Assembly: GCF_004364555.1 (NCBI RefSeq)
Contig: NZ_SOAM01000001.1
Coordinates: forward strand, 1,550,001 to 1,614,000
Length of the DNA: 64,000 nucleotides
From: Amnibacterium kyonggiense
GTDB taxonomy: Bacteria; Actinomycetota; Actinomycetes; Actinomycetales; Microbacteriaceae
Direction: 5' to 3'
Part shown: positions 7,673-15,830 of the stretch, piece by piece
Position numbering within the stretch: the first letter of the stretch is position 1
Layout: every line of letters begins with the position of its first letter
The notes under the pieces: model-generated
Told to the model about the DNA's origin: nothing
The model's database searches: none
The model's input: only the letters and a program-made list of their open reading frames with translations
Position numbers and translations under genes: made by a program

Positions 7673-8689
7673 CTACAGCCAGTTCCGGCGCCGGAACGTG
7701 ACGTAGAGGACGATCCCGAGCGTCACCATCGCGGTCAGCGCGAGCGGGTAGCCGAACGGCCACGCCAGTTCGGGCATGTTCTTGAAGTTCATGCCCCAGA
7801 TCGACGCGAGCAGGCCGGGGAAGAAGCCGATCGCAGCCCAGGACGACACCTTCTTCACCTGGTTGCCCTGCTCGAACGCGTCCCGGGTCAGCTTCTCGAT
7901 CTGGTCGTTCTGCCGCTGGCCGACGAGCGTCGAGTTCACCATGAGCGCGTTCTGCAGCAGGACGCGGAACCCCTCGACGCGCTCCTGGACGCGGGTGACG
8001 TGGTCGAGCACGTCCCGCAGCCCGCGCCGGACCTCGAGGAGGTCCTCCCGCCCGTCGATCTCCGCGCGCAGCTGCTGGAGCACGCCGGCGAGCGGCGCGA
8101 TCGCGCGCTGGAAGGTGATCACCTCGCGGGTCAGCTCGTAGATCCGCTGGGAGACGCTGCTGTCGCCGGCGAACAGCTGGTCCTCGATCTCGTCGATGTC
8201 GTTCTCGAGGCCGTTCACGACGGGGCTGTAGTCGTCCACGACCCGGTCCGCGATCGCGTAGAGGACGGCGAGCGGACCCTTCGCCAGCAGCTTCGGCTCG
8301 GCCTCGAGGCGCGCGCGCACGGCCTGCAGCTCGGGCGCCTCCGCGTGCCGCACGACGACGACGTAGTCGCGGCCGACGAACAGGTCGACCTCGCCGAAGT
8401 CGACCCGCTCCTCGGTGTCCATGTAGCGGGCGTGCCGGAGGACGACGAACCGGTCGCCCCCGTAGCGCTCGATCTTCGGCCGCTGGTGCCCCTCGAGCGC
8501 GTCCTCGACGGCGAGGGGGTGCAGGGAGAACTCGTCCGCCACGGACTGCAGCTCGGCCGGATCGGGGCGGTACAGGCCGATCCAACCGAAGCCCTGCCTC
8601 GCCTTCACGAGGTCGTACGTCTCGGAGAGGCTCGTCGGGTCGGGCGTCCGCTTCCCGTCCACGTACACCGCGTTGTCGATGATCGGCAC
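7673..8689 (-). CDS. corA: CorA family magnesium/cobalt channel
   Basis: 338-residue divalent cation channel of the inner membrane. A large acidic cytoplasmic N-terminal domain is followed by a long helix (about 200-270) and two C-terminal transmembrane helices. The signature GMN is present as SIWGMNFKNMPELAW between the helices, and the protein ends with the basic tail FRRRNWL. It is divergent from the polyketide synthase gene. Mg2+ versus Co2+/Zn2+ preference cannot be read from the sequence. Confidence 0.92.
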   Translation of the reverse strand: MPIIDNAVYVDGKRTPDPTSLSETYDLVKARQGFGWIGLYRPDPAELQSVADEFSLHPLAVEDALEGHQRPKIERYGGDRFVVLRHARYMDTEERVDFGEVDLFVGRDYVVVVRHAEAPELQAVRARLEAEPKLLAKGPLAVLYAIADRVVDDYSPVVNGLENDIDEIEDQLFAGDSSVSQRIYELTREVITFQRAIAPLAGVLQQLRAEIDGREDLLEVRRGLRDVLDHVTRVQERVEGFRVLLQNALMVNSTLVGQRQNDQIEKLTRDAFEQGNQVKKVSSWAAIGFFPGLLASIWGMNFKNMPELAWPFGYPLALTAMVTLGIVLYVTFRRRNWL

Positions 8690-8764
8690 GAGCGGAGACT
8701 AGTGAGCCCGGTCATCCGGTCGACGCACGCGGGGACCCCGGGTTTCGCGGGTACGGTTCGCAAC

Positions 8765-9850
8765 GTGTCCCGCATCGCCGCTGTCGCGACGGCCCTGCCG
8801 TCGCACGCCTACCCCCAGCAGGCGATCACGGACCTGCTCGCGCCGATCGTCGCGCACGACCCGCGCAAGCAGGCGCTGATGCGCCGGATGCACGCCTCCT
8901 CCCGCGTCGCGACCCGGCACCTCGTCCTGCCGCTCGAGGAGTACCGCGACGCGCTCACGTTCGGGCAGACGAACGACCGCTTCGTCGAGGAGGGCACGCG
9001 GCTCGCCGAGTCGGCGGTCCGGCGGGCGCTCGCCGAAGCCGGTGTCCGGCCCGACGAGGTCGACCTGATCGTCTTCACCTCCGTCACCGGCCTGTCCGCG
9101 CCGAGCGTCGACGCGCTCCTCGTGCCCCGGCTCGGGATGCGGGAGGACGTGAAGCGCATGCCGATGTTCGGGCTCGGCTGCGTCGCCGGCGCGAGCGGGA
9201 TCGCCCGCGTGCACGACTACCTGGAGGGGCACCCGGAGGACGTCGCGCTGCTCGTCTCGGTCGAGCTCTGCTCGCTGACCGTGCAGAAGGACGACGACTC
9301 CGTCGACAACCTCGTCGCGAGCGGCCTGTTCGGCGACGGCGCGGCCGCGGTCGTGCTGGTCGGTGCCGCACGCGCGGCCGGCGTGCACGGCCCCGACGTC
9401 GTCGCGACCCGCAGCCGCCTGTACCCGGGCAGCGGCTCCGTGATCGGGTTCCGCCCGAGCGAGACCGGCTTCCGGGTGATCCTGACGGCGGGCGTGGTCG
9501 ACGTCATCGACGCGAACTTCGCCGCGGACGCGACCGCCTTCCTCACCGATCACGGCCTCGGCGTGCCCGACGTCGCCACCTGGATCGCGCATCCCGGCGG
9601 GCCGAAGGTGCTCGACGCGTTCCAGCGCGGGCTCGACCTGCCCGCCGGCGCGCTCGACCGCAGCTGGGCGTCGATGGCCGCGGTCGGCAACCTCTCGTCG
9701 TCGAGCGTGCTGCACGTGCTGGCGGACGAGCTGCGGGCGCCTCACGACGACCACCAGATGGGCCTGCTGTTCGCGCTCGGACCGGGCGTGAGCGCCGAGC
9801 TCGTCCTGCTCCGCTGGCCGGAGGCCGCCGAGGCGCTGGCGGCCGCGTGA
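8765..9850 (+). CDS. Type III polyketide synthase (chalcone/stilbene synthase family)
   Basis: 361-residue homodimeric condensing enzyme that extends an acyl-CoA with malonyl-CoA units to give pyrones or resorcinols. The Cys-His-Asn triad is intact: C139 in GLGCVAG, H276 in HPGG, N309 in GNLSSSS. The GTG at 8765 gives the family's short N-terminus; the much longer open frame upstream runs antisense through corA. It overlaps the next gene by four bases (GTGA). A membrane isoprenylcysteine-type methyltransferase following a type III PKS is also seen in Bacillus bpsA-bpsB, so an O-methylated alkylpyrone or alkylresorcinol is likely. The starter unit is unknown. Confidence 0.9.
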   Translation: MSRIAAVATALPSHAYPQQAITDLLAPIVAHDPRKQALMRRMHASSRVATRHLVLPLEEYRDALTFGQTNDRFVEEGTRLAESAVRRALAEAGVRPDEVDLIVFTSVTGLSAPSVDALLVPRLGMREDVKRMPMFGLGCVAGASGIARVHDYLEGHPEDVALLVSVELCSLTVQKDDDSVDNLVASGLFGDGAAAVVLVGAARAAGVHGPDVVATRSRLYPGSGSVIGFRPSETGFRVILTAGVVDVIDANFAADATAFLTDHGLGVPDVATWIAHPGGPKVLDAFQRGLDLPAGALDRSWASMAAVGNLSSSSVLHVLADELRAPHDDHQMGLLFALGPGVSAELVLLRWPEAAEALAAA

Positions 9851-10425
9851 GCGCCGAGCTGCTCGCGGGGACGCCCGGCTGGTGGGCCGCGTACACCGCC
9901 TACCTGGTGCTGCTCGCCGGCACGAGCGTCGAGCGGTTCGTCGAGCTCGGCGTCTCCGTGCGGAACGCCCGCTGGGCCTTCGCGCAGGGCGGGGTGGAGA
10001 CCGGCCGCGGCCACTTCCCGCCCATGGTCGCGCTGCACACCGCCCTGATCGCGGCGTGCGCCCTCGAGCCGCTGCTCGCCGCGCGCCCCTTCATCACCGC
10101 CCTGGCGGTGCCGATGGCGGTGCTCGCGCTCGGCTCGCAGGCGCTGCGCTGGTGGTGCATCCGCACGCTCGGCCGCCGCTGGAACACCCGCATCGTCGTC
10201 GTGCCCGGGCTGTCCCTGGTCCGGCGAGGCCCGTACCGCGTCCTGCCGCACCCGAACTACGTCGCGGTCGTCGTGGAGGGCGTGGCCCTCCCGCTCATCG
10301 CCTCCGGGTGGTCGACGGCGCTCGTCTTCTCGCTCCTGAACGCGGTCCTCCTGCTCGGGTTCCGCATCCCCGCGGAGGAGCGGGCGCTCGCCGCCGCCGC
10401 ACCCGCCGAGGAGCCCGTGCGATGA
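9847..10425 (+). CDS. Isoprenylcysteine carboxyl methyltransferase family membrane methyltransferase
   Basis: 192-residue integral membrane SAM-dependent methyltransferase. It has about five hydrophobic helices and the C-terminal ICMT signature: LGRRWNTRIVV, GPYRVLPHPNYVAV near residue 130, then GFRIPAEERAL. Its GTG overlaps the PKS stop codon, so it probably methylates the PKS product, as BpsB does for alkylpyrones. The GNAT gene overlaps its end in turn (ATGA). Protein prenylcysteine methylation is unlikely in a bacterium. Confidence 0.87.
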   Translation: MSAELLAGTPGWWAAYTAYLVLLAGTSVERFVELGVSVRNARWAFAQGGVETGRGHFPPMVALHTALIAACALEPLLAARPFITALAVPMAVLALGSQALRWWCIRTLGRRWNTRIVVVPGLSLVRRGPYRVLPHPNYVAVVVEGVALPLIASGWSTALVFSLLNAVLLLGFRIPAEERALAAAAPAEEPVR

Positions 10426-10916
10426 GCGGCTTCATCGTGCGGGAGGTGGAGGAGCGCGACTGGACGCGCCTCCGCGCGCTGCGGCTCGAGATGCTCGCGG
10501 ACACCCCGATCGCCTACCTGGAGACCCTCGAGACGGCGCAGGCGCACCCCGTGTCGCACTGGCAGCGGCAGGCGCGCGGCAGACCGGGCGGCGTGAAGCT
10601 CGTCGCCGAGCTCGAGGACGGCTCGTGGGTCGGCACGATGACGGGGATCATCGCGGAAGGGGTGCCGACGCTCGTGGCGGTGTACGTCGCGCCCGCCGTG
10701 CGCGGTGCGGCGGCGGGCGTCACCGACGCCCTGCTCGCGGGGATCGAGGCGTGGGCCGTGCAGCACGGCGACCAGCTGCGGCTGGAGGTCAACGAGCTGA
10801 ACGGCCGGGCCGTGGAGGCCTACCGCCGCCGCGGCTTCGTCCTGACCGGGCGGACGACGCCGTACCCGCTCGATCCGCCGTCCCTCGAGCTCGAGATGGT
10901 CAAGGGCCTCCGCTGA
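10422..10916 (+). CDS. GNAT family N-acetyltransferase
   Basis: 164-residue acetyltransferase fold. Visible parts are the start IVREVEERDWTRLRALRLEML, a central strand VGTMTGII, the VAVYVAPAVRGAAAGVTDALLAGIEAWA helix that carries a degenerate acetyl-CoA loop, and the late motif EVNELNGRAVEAYRRRGFVLTGRT. It is the last gene of the PKS operon (ATGA overlap). Either it modifies a related small molecule or it simply shares the transcript; the substrate is unknown. Confidence 0.82.
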   Translation: MSGFIVREVEERDWTRLRALRLEMLADTPIAYLETLETAQAHPVSHWQRQARGRPGGVKLVAELEDGSWVGTMTGIIAEGVPTLVAVYVAPAVRGAAAGVTDALLAGIEAWAVQHGDQLRLEVNELNGRAVEAYRRRGFVLTGRTTPYPLDPPSLELEMVKGLR

Positions 10917-10917
10917 C

Positions 10918-10934
10918 CCGCCGTCCCACGGCGG
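10918..10934 (+). terminator. Short hairpin after the PKS operon
   Basis: CCGCCGT (10918-10924) pairs with ACGGCGG (10928-10934) over a CCC loop, starting 2 bases after the GNAT stop codon. Confidence 0.5.
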
Positions 10935-10989
10935 ATGCGGGTTCCGGCCCGGTCACGCGGGCGTCGGTGGGAACCGGGAGAATGGCGCC

Positions 10990-12240
10990 GTGACGGCGAA
11001 GGGCGGCGAGGGGGAGCGGCAGGTCTCGGCCGCCGACGTCGACAGCTCGCGCGCCACCGTGCTCCACGTCGACATGGACGCGTTCTTCGCGTCGGTCGAG
11101 CTGCTCGAGCACCCGGAGCTCGTGCACCGCCCGGTGATCATCGGGCACGAGGGCGGCCGCGGCATCGTCAGCTCCGCGAACTACGCCGCGCGCCGGTTCG
11201 GCATCCGGTCCGCGATGCCGGTGGCGCGGGCGATGCGGCTCTGCCCGCAGGCCGTGGTCCTGCATCCGCACTACGAGAAGTACCGGGACGCGTCCGCCGA
11301 GGTGATGCGGATCTTCCACGACGTGACGCCGATCGTCGAGCCGCTCTCGATCGACGAGGCGTTCCTCGACGTCGCCGGCGCGGTCCGGCTGTTCGGGCCG
11401 CCCGCGCGGATCGCCGCCAACCTGCGGGCGCGGGTGCGCCGCGAGACCGGGCTGACCTGCAGCATCGGCGCCGGTGCCACGAAGTTCATCGCGAAGCTCG
11501 CCTCGACCCGTTCCAAGCCCGACGGGCTGCTCGTCGTGCCGCCGGAGCGGACGCTCGAGTTCCTCCACCCGCTGCCGATCGGCGCGATCTGGGGCGTCGG
11601 CCCGGCGACCCGCGAGAACCTCGAGCGGCGCGGCATCCGCACCGTCCGCGACCTGGCCGAGACGCCCCGCCAGGTGCTCGAGGGCTGGGTCGGGCCCGCG
11701 GCCGGCGGGAAGCTCCACGACCTCGCCTGGGGTCGGGACGCGCGGCACGTCAGCACCAGTCGGACCGACAAGAGCATCGGCCACGAGAACACCTTCGGCA
11801 CCGACATCAGCGACCTCGGGGCGCTGCAGCGCGAGCTGCTCGAGCAGGCGGACCGGGTGGCGGTGCGGCTCCGCAAGGGCGGCTGGCGGGCGCGGACGGT
11901 GTCGCTGAAGGTGCGGTTCGCCGACTTCACCACGATCACCCGGTCGAGGACGCTGCCCGAGGCGACGGACCTGGCGCGGCGGATCCACGAGCAGACGGTC
12001 GAGCTGCTCGACGCGGCGGACCTCCGCGGCCGGGCCGTGCGGCTGCTCGGCACCCGGGGCGAGCAGCTCGTGCGGGCGGAGGACGAGCTGCTCGGGCTGT
12101 GGAGCGACCAGGAGCAGTGGCGCGGGGCCGAGACCGCGGCGGACCGCGCCGCGCTGCGCTTCGGCCGGGGTGCAGTGCTGCCGGCGGCGCTGCTGGAGCG
12201 CCCGGTCGACCGCGAGCGCCTCGCCGACAGCGAGGGCTGA
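10990..12240 (+). CDS. dinB: DNA polymerase IV (Y-family translesion polymerase)
   Basis: 416-residue error-prone lesion-bypass polymerase. Catalytic acidic residues are in VDMDAFFASVE and LSIDEAFLDV. The helix-hairpin-helix part follows (IGAIWGVGPATRENLERRGIRTVRDLAE), then the little-finger domain (KSIGHENTFGTDI...VRLRKGGWRARTVSLKVRFADF). The GTG at 10990 gives a 22-residue leader before the polymerase core. No LexA-type box was recognised upstream. The stop codon overlaps the start of the next membrane protein (TGATG), so the two are co-transcribed. Confidence 0.93.
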   Translation: MTAKGGEGERQVSAADVDSSRATVLHVDMDAFFASVELLEHPELVHRPVIIGHEGGRGIVSSANYAARRFGIRSAMPVARAMRLCPQAVVLHPHYEKYRDASAEVMRIFHDVTPIVEPLSIDEAFLDVAGAVRLFGPPARIAANLRARVRRETGLTCSIGAGATKFIAKLASTRSKPDGLLVVPPERTLEFLHPLPIGAIWGVGPATRENLERRGIRTVRDLAETPRQVLEGWVGPAAGGKLHDLAWGRDARHVSTSRTDKSIGHENTFGTDISDLGALQRELLEQADRVAVRLRKGGWRARTVSLKVRFADFTTITRSRTLPEATDLARRIHEQTVELLDAADLRGRAVRLLGTRGEQLVRAEDELLGLWSDQEQWRGAETAADRAALRFGRGAVLPAALLERPVDRERLADSEG

Positions 12241-14195
12241 TGGCGATCGAGGCCCAGGGACGTCGCAGGGGCACGTCGCGGCACCGCTCGGCGTCGCGGT
12301 TCGCGATCCCGCGACCCGTCGGGCGGGCCGCCCGGGTGCTGACGCCCGTCCTCTCGCTGCTGCCGCCCGTCGTGCTGCTCGTGCTGGTGCAGTCGCTCAG
12401 CCCGGTGGCGCAGCGGGTGCCGTCGGGCGCGGCCCGGTTCGACCTCGCCGGCGCATGGCTGGCGACCGAGCCCGGCGCGCTGGCGGGCACCACGTCGTGG
12501 CTCACCGCGCCGACCCTCGGCCGGCTGCAGCTCGGGCTGCTCGTGCGCGGTCTGCAGGGCGGCCAGGCGCAGAGCGTGCTCGCCGCCGCGCACGGCGGTG
12601 TGCTGCTGCTCGCGGTCGTGGAGGCGGTCCTGCTCTGGTGGGTGCTGCGTCGCGCGGGCGCCGGCGGCGTCGCGGCCGGGCTCGCGACCGCCGTGTTCGC
12701 GATCGCGCCGATCGCGGTCGTCACGCATGCGACGGTGTCCGCGACGACGTTCGGGGCGTGCTGGCTGCTGCTCGGCACCGGCCTCGCGCTCGGCCGAACC
12801 CGGACCGGCCGGATCGCGGGCGGTGCGGCGGCCGCGGTCGCGGTGGCGTCCGCGCCGGTCCTCGCGATCCCCGCCGTCGCGCTGGCCGCCCTGCTCGTCG
12901 TCCGGTTCGCCGCGGAGCGCGCGCGGCGGGGCGGTGCCTGGGTCCGGCCGGTGCTCGCCGTCGGGCTCGGGTTCGGGGTCGCGGCCGTCCTGCTCGCGGT
13001 CGCCATGGCCGTCACCGCGGCCCTGCCCGCGGGTGCCGCGACCGCGCGCCTGGACGCGCTCACCGCCGCGCAGGGCTCCGCCCCGACCCTGGGCGCCGCG
13101 GCCTTCGCGACCTGGATCGCGACGGACCCGCTCGCGCTGCTGCTCGTCCTCGCCGCCGCCGTGCTGACGGCGATCGCCGGCCGCGGCCGCGGGCCCGTGG
13201 TGCTCCTCGCCGTGACGCTCGCCGCCGCCGTGTGGCCGCTCGGCGGCGACGCGGTGACGCCGCTCGTCCTCCTGCTGCCCGCGGCCGCCGCCGTGCTCGC
13301 CCGGTCGGTCGACGTGGGCGTCTCGGCCCTGGGGCACCCGACGTTCGTGCGCAGCGTGCTCGGCTCCGCGTGGCTGACGGGCGTCGGTGCCCTCCTCGTC
13401 GTCGGGATCACGGCCTGGCTCGTCGGCCTCGGCGGCCTCGTCCGCGGCGCCGACCAGCCGGTCGCCCAGGCGGAACGGTGGATCGACAGCAGCGTGCCCG
13501 CCGGGCAGACGGTGCTCGTGGGCCTCGGCGCCTACCCGGACCTCGTCGGGACGACGAAGGCGACGATCGGCTGGTACGGCGGCCCCGCGGGCACGACCGA
13601 CGTGCCGAGCTCCGTCCCCTGGAGCCGGGCCGACTACGTCGTCGCCGACGCGTCCCTGCCGCCCGACCGCACGGGCGCCGCGGCGAGCGTGCTCGGCCGC
13701 TCCCTCGAGGTCGCGACCTTCGGCCGCGGGGATGCCGCGATGTCCGTCCGCGCCGTCCGGGAGACGGGCACCGCGACCGCGCCCGCCGCGCCCACCACGG
13801 CTGCGGGCCGACGGGCGGCCGAGGTCCGGAAGCAGGCGGGCACGCAGCTGGCCGAGAACCCGCGCGTGCAGGTCGACGGCCAGGACCGCGCCCGGCTGCT
13901 CGCCGGCGACGTCGACACCCGCATCGTGCTCGTCCTCGCGCAGTTCGTCACGGCGCACAGCGTGGCGATCAGCGGCTTCGGCACCGCCCAGGGCGACACC
14001 TCCGGCATCCGGACCACGGTGACGATCAAGGCCATCGACGGCCGGGCGGTGCCGACCGACGGCACGAAGACGGGCGTGCTGCTGCGGTTCCTCTCCGACC
14101 TCCGCGGCGACTTCGCGACGAAGTCCATCGACGCCAGCGACGACGGGATCACGGCCGCGTTCCGCCCGGCGCCCGACCTCGTCCCGAGCGGCTGA
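12240..14195 (+). CDS. Large polytopic membrane protein with C-terminal soluble domain
   Basis: 651 residues. A basic N-terminus is followed by roughly ten transmembrane segments up to about residue 400, with the general look of GT39/GT87-type glycosyltransferases (LAGAWLATEPGALAGTTSWLTAPTLGRLQLGLL near the first loop). A periplasmic domain of about 250 residues then contains WIDSSVPAGQTVLVG and a segment resembling ARADYVVAD. No catalytic DD/DE motif is certain, so the transferase assignment is only a possibility. Translationally coupled to dinB by a one-base overlap, an unusual partner. Confidence 0.7.
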   Translation: MAIEAQGRRRGTSRHRSASRFAIPRPVGRAARVLTPVLSLLPPVVLLVLVQSLSPVAQRVPSGAARFDLAGAWLATEPGALAGTTSWLTAPTLGRLQLGLLVRGLQGGQAQSVLAAAHGGVLLLAVVEAVLLWWVLRRAGAGGVAAGLATAVFAIAPIAVVTHATVSATTFGACWLLLGTGLALGRTRTGRIAGGAAAAVAVASAPVLAIPAVALAALLVVRFAAERARRGGAWVRPVLAVGLGFGVAAVLLAVAMAVTAALPAGAATARLDALTAAQGSAPTLGAAAFATWIATDPLALLLVLAAAVLTAIAGRGRGPVVLLAVTLAAAVWPLGGDAVTPLVLLLPAAAAVLARSVDVGVSALGHPTFVRSVLGSAWLTGVGALLVVGITAWLVGLGGLVRGADQPVAQAERWIDSSVPAGQTVLVGLGAYPDLVGTTKATIGWYGGPAGTTDVPSSVPWSRADYVVADASLPPDRTGAAASVLGRSLEVATFGRGDAAMSVRAVRETGTATAPAAPTTAAGRRAAEVRKQAGTQLAENPRVQVDGQDRARLLAGDVDTRIVLVLAQFVTAHSVAISGFGTAQGDTSGIRTTVTIKAIDGRAVPTDGTKTGVLLRFLSDLRGDFATKSIDASDDGITAAFRPAPDLVPSG

Positions 14196-14247
14196 ACGCT
14201 GCCGTTCCCTGCGGACGTCGAGGAGGAGGGGCCATACTCTGCGCTCG

Positions 14248-15090
14248 ATGATCCGAATCCGCCGACCCCTGTTCGCAGCGCTCGCCGCCGCCCTCCTGGC
14301 CGTCGCGTTGCCCGCCGCGCCCGCTTCCGCCGCGTCCCGCGACGGGTGGGTGCGCCTCGCCCACATGTCCCCGGACACGGCCGCCGTGAACATCACGCTG
14401 TCGAGCCTGTCCGGCGACGTCACGCTGTTCCGCCTGCAGAACGTCGGCTACGGCGCGGTGTCGAAGTACATGCGCCTGCCGCAGGGCACCTACGCCCTCG
14501 CGATGGTGCCGGCGGGGGAGAACGACCCGAACGCGACGCCCGTCGTCAGCGGTTCGGTCAAGATCACCGCGGGCAAGGCCGAGACCCTCGCGGCGATCGG
14601 CAAGAACGACGACCTGAAGACCACCGTCTTCACCGACGACCTGAACACGGTCAGCGGTGACGACGCGCGGGTGCGCATCGTCCAGGCCTCGGTCACGCAC
14701 AAGACGGTCGATGCGAAGGCCGGCTCGACGACGGTCGCGAGCGACGCGTCCTTCGGCGACGTGTCGAAGTACGCCACGGTGAAGGCCGGCTCGACCGCCA
14801 TCGACCTCAGCGCGGGTTCGGACACGCAGACCGTCACGCAGCAGTTCGCGGCGGGCAGCGCGCACACGCTGTTCGTGATCGACGACTCCAAGGGGGACCT
14901 GACGGTCTCGCCGGCGCTGGACAGCGCCGCCGCGACGGAGACGCCGGTCGGGTCGCTCGCCGCGGGCGGCGGCGGCCTCGCCGACGGCACCTCGGAGGTC
15001 GCGCTCGTGCTCGCCGCGATGGCCGCCGCGGGCGGCGCGATCGCGTTCGGCGCGATGGCCCGCCGTCGTCGCGAGGTGCTCGGCTCCTGA
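14248..15090 (+). CDS. DUF4397 surface protein, probable sortase substrate
   Basis: 280-residue exported protein. It has a signal peptide ending near APASAAS, a DUF4397 immunoglobulin-like domain (GWVRLAHMSPDTAAVNITL, YMRLPQGTYALAMVPAG), and a C-terminal wall-sorting layout: a Gly-rich stretch PVGSLAAGGGGLADG, a hydrophobic helix of about 25 residues and the tail ARRRREVLGS. There is no LPXTG. The class F sortase gene follows directly, a pairing that recurs in Actinomycetota, which suggests that the sortase processes this protein through a non-canonical signal. Confidence 0.85.
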   Translation: MIRIRRPLFAALAAALLAVALPAAPASAASRDGWVRLAHMSPDTAAVNITLSSLSGDVTLFRLQNVGYGAVSKYMRLPQGTYALAMVPAGENDPNATPVVSGSVKITAGKAETLAAIGKNDDLKTTVFTDDLNTVSGDDARVRIVQASVTHKTVDAKAGSTTVASDASFGDVSKYATVKAGSTAIDLSAGSDTQTVTQQFAAGSAHTLFVIDDSKGDLTVSPALDSAAATETPVGSLAAGGGGLADGTSEVALVLAAMAAAGGAIAFGAMARRRREVLGS

Positions 15091-15758
15091 CCGGCCGCGC
15101 ACGGCTCGTCGCCGCCCTCGTCGCCCTCGTGCTGGCGATGGGCGGCGGCGCCGCACTGACCTGGCGCGGCGTCGTCGAGCAGCGGGCCGTGGCGGAGCAG
15201 GCGGCGGACGAGTCCGCACGGATCGCCGCCATGACCGCGGCGGAGCGGCGCACGGCGCGCGGCGGCACCGACGGTTTCCAGGAGCCCGTCGTGTCGCAGC
15301 CGCCGACGAGGAGCACGGCCGTGCCCATGCGGGTGCTGATCCCGGAGCTCGGCGTCGACTCCTCGCTCGAGCGGCTGCACCAGGATGCGCGCGGCGTGCT
15401 CGTCGCCCCCGAGTACGCGGACCAGGCGGGGTGGTGGGCGAAGGGCGTCGTCCCGGGCGACACCGGCGCCGCCGTGATCGTCGGGCATCTCGACACGATC
15501 CTCGGCCCGGCGGTGTTCGAGCATCTGAAGCAGCTGCGTCCCGGCGACCTCATCGAGGTCCGGATGTCGGACGGCCGGACGCTGCGGTTCGCCGTCGACG
15601 GCAGCCACGTCGTGAAGAAGGCGCTGTTCCCGAGCGACCAGGTCTACGGGCCGACGCCGGACGCGCAGCTGCGCCTCATCACCTGCAGCGAGCCCTTCGA
15701 CCCGGTGGCTCACAGCTACACGGACAACCTCGTGGTGTTCGCGACGCTGAAGAGCTGA
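15087..15758 (+). CDS. Class F sortase
   Basis: Membrane-anchored cysteine transpeptidase that attaches surface proteins. The core begins near MRVLIPELGVDSSLERL. The catalytic His is in VIVGHLDT and the catalytic Cys in LITCSEPFD, followed by YTDNLVVFA. The Arg expected after the Cys is absent. Start choice: GTG 15129 would give a truncated N-terminus, whereas CTG at 15087 overlaps the preceding stop (CTGA) and gives MTGRARLVAALVALVLAMGG, a proper signal anchor (223 residues). I prefer the CTG start; the alternative is 15129 (209 residues). Confidence 0.85.
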   Translation: MTGRARLVAALVALVLAMGGGAALTWRGVVEQRAVAEQAADESARIAAMTAAERRTARGGTDGFQEPVVSQPPTRSTAVPMRVLIPELGVDSSLERLHQDARGVLVAPEYADQAGWWAKGVVPGDTGAAVIVGHLDTILGPAVFEHLKQLRPGDLIEVRMSDGRTLRFAVDGSHVVKKALFPSDQVYGPTPDAQLRLITCSEPFDPVAHSYTDNLVVFATLKS

Positions 15759-15769
15759 GTCGACCCGCT

Positions 15770-15804
15770 CATCGAGGTGCGGAGCGATGCGGAGCCTCGA
15801 GACC
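15770..15804 (+). repeat. Dispersed palindromic repeat, copy 3
   Basis: Diverged copy (ATCGAGGTGCGGAGCG, then GGAGCCTCGAGACC) between the convergent sortase and FAD-oxidoreductase genes. The last 13 bases are identical to copy 2. Confidence 0.75.
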
Positions 15805-15830
15805 ATCGCTCGAGCTGCCGCCGCCCCGGA

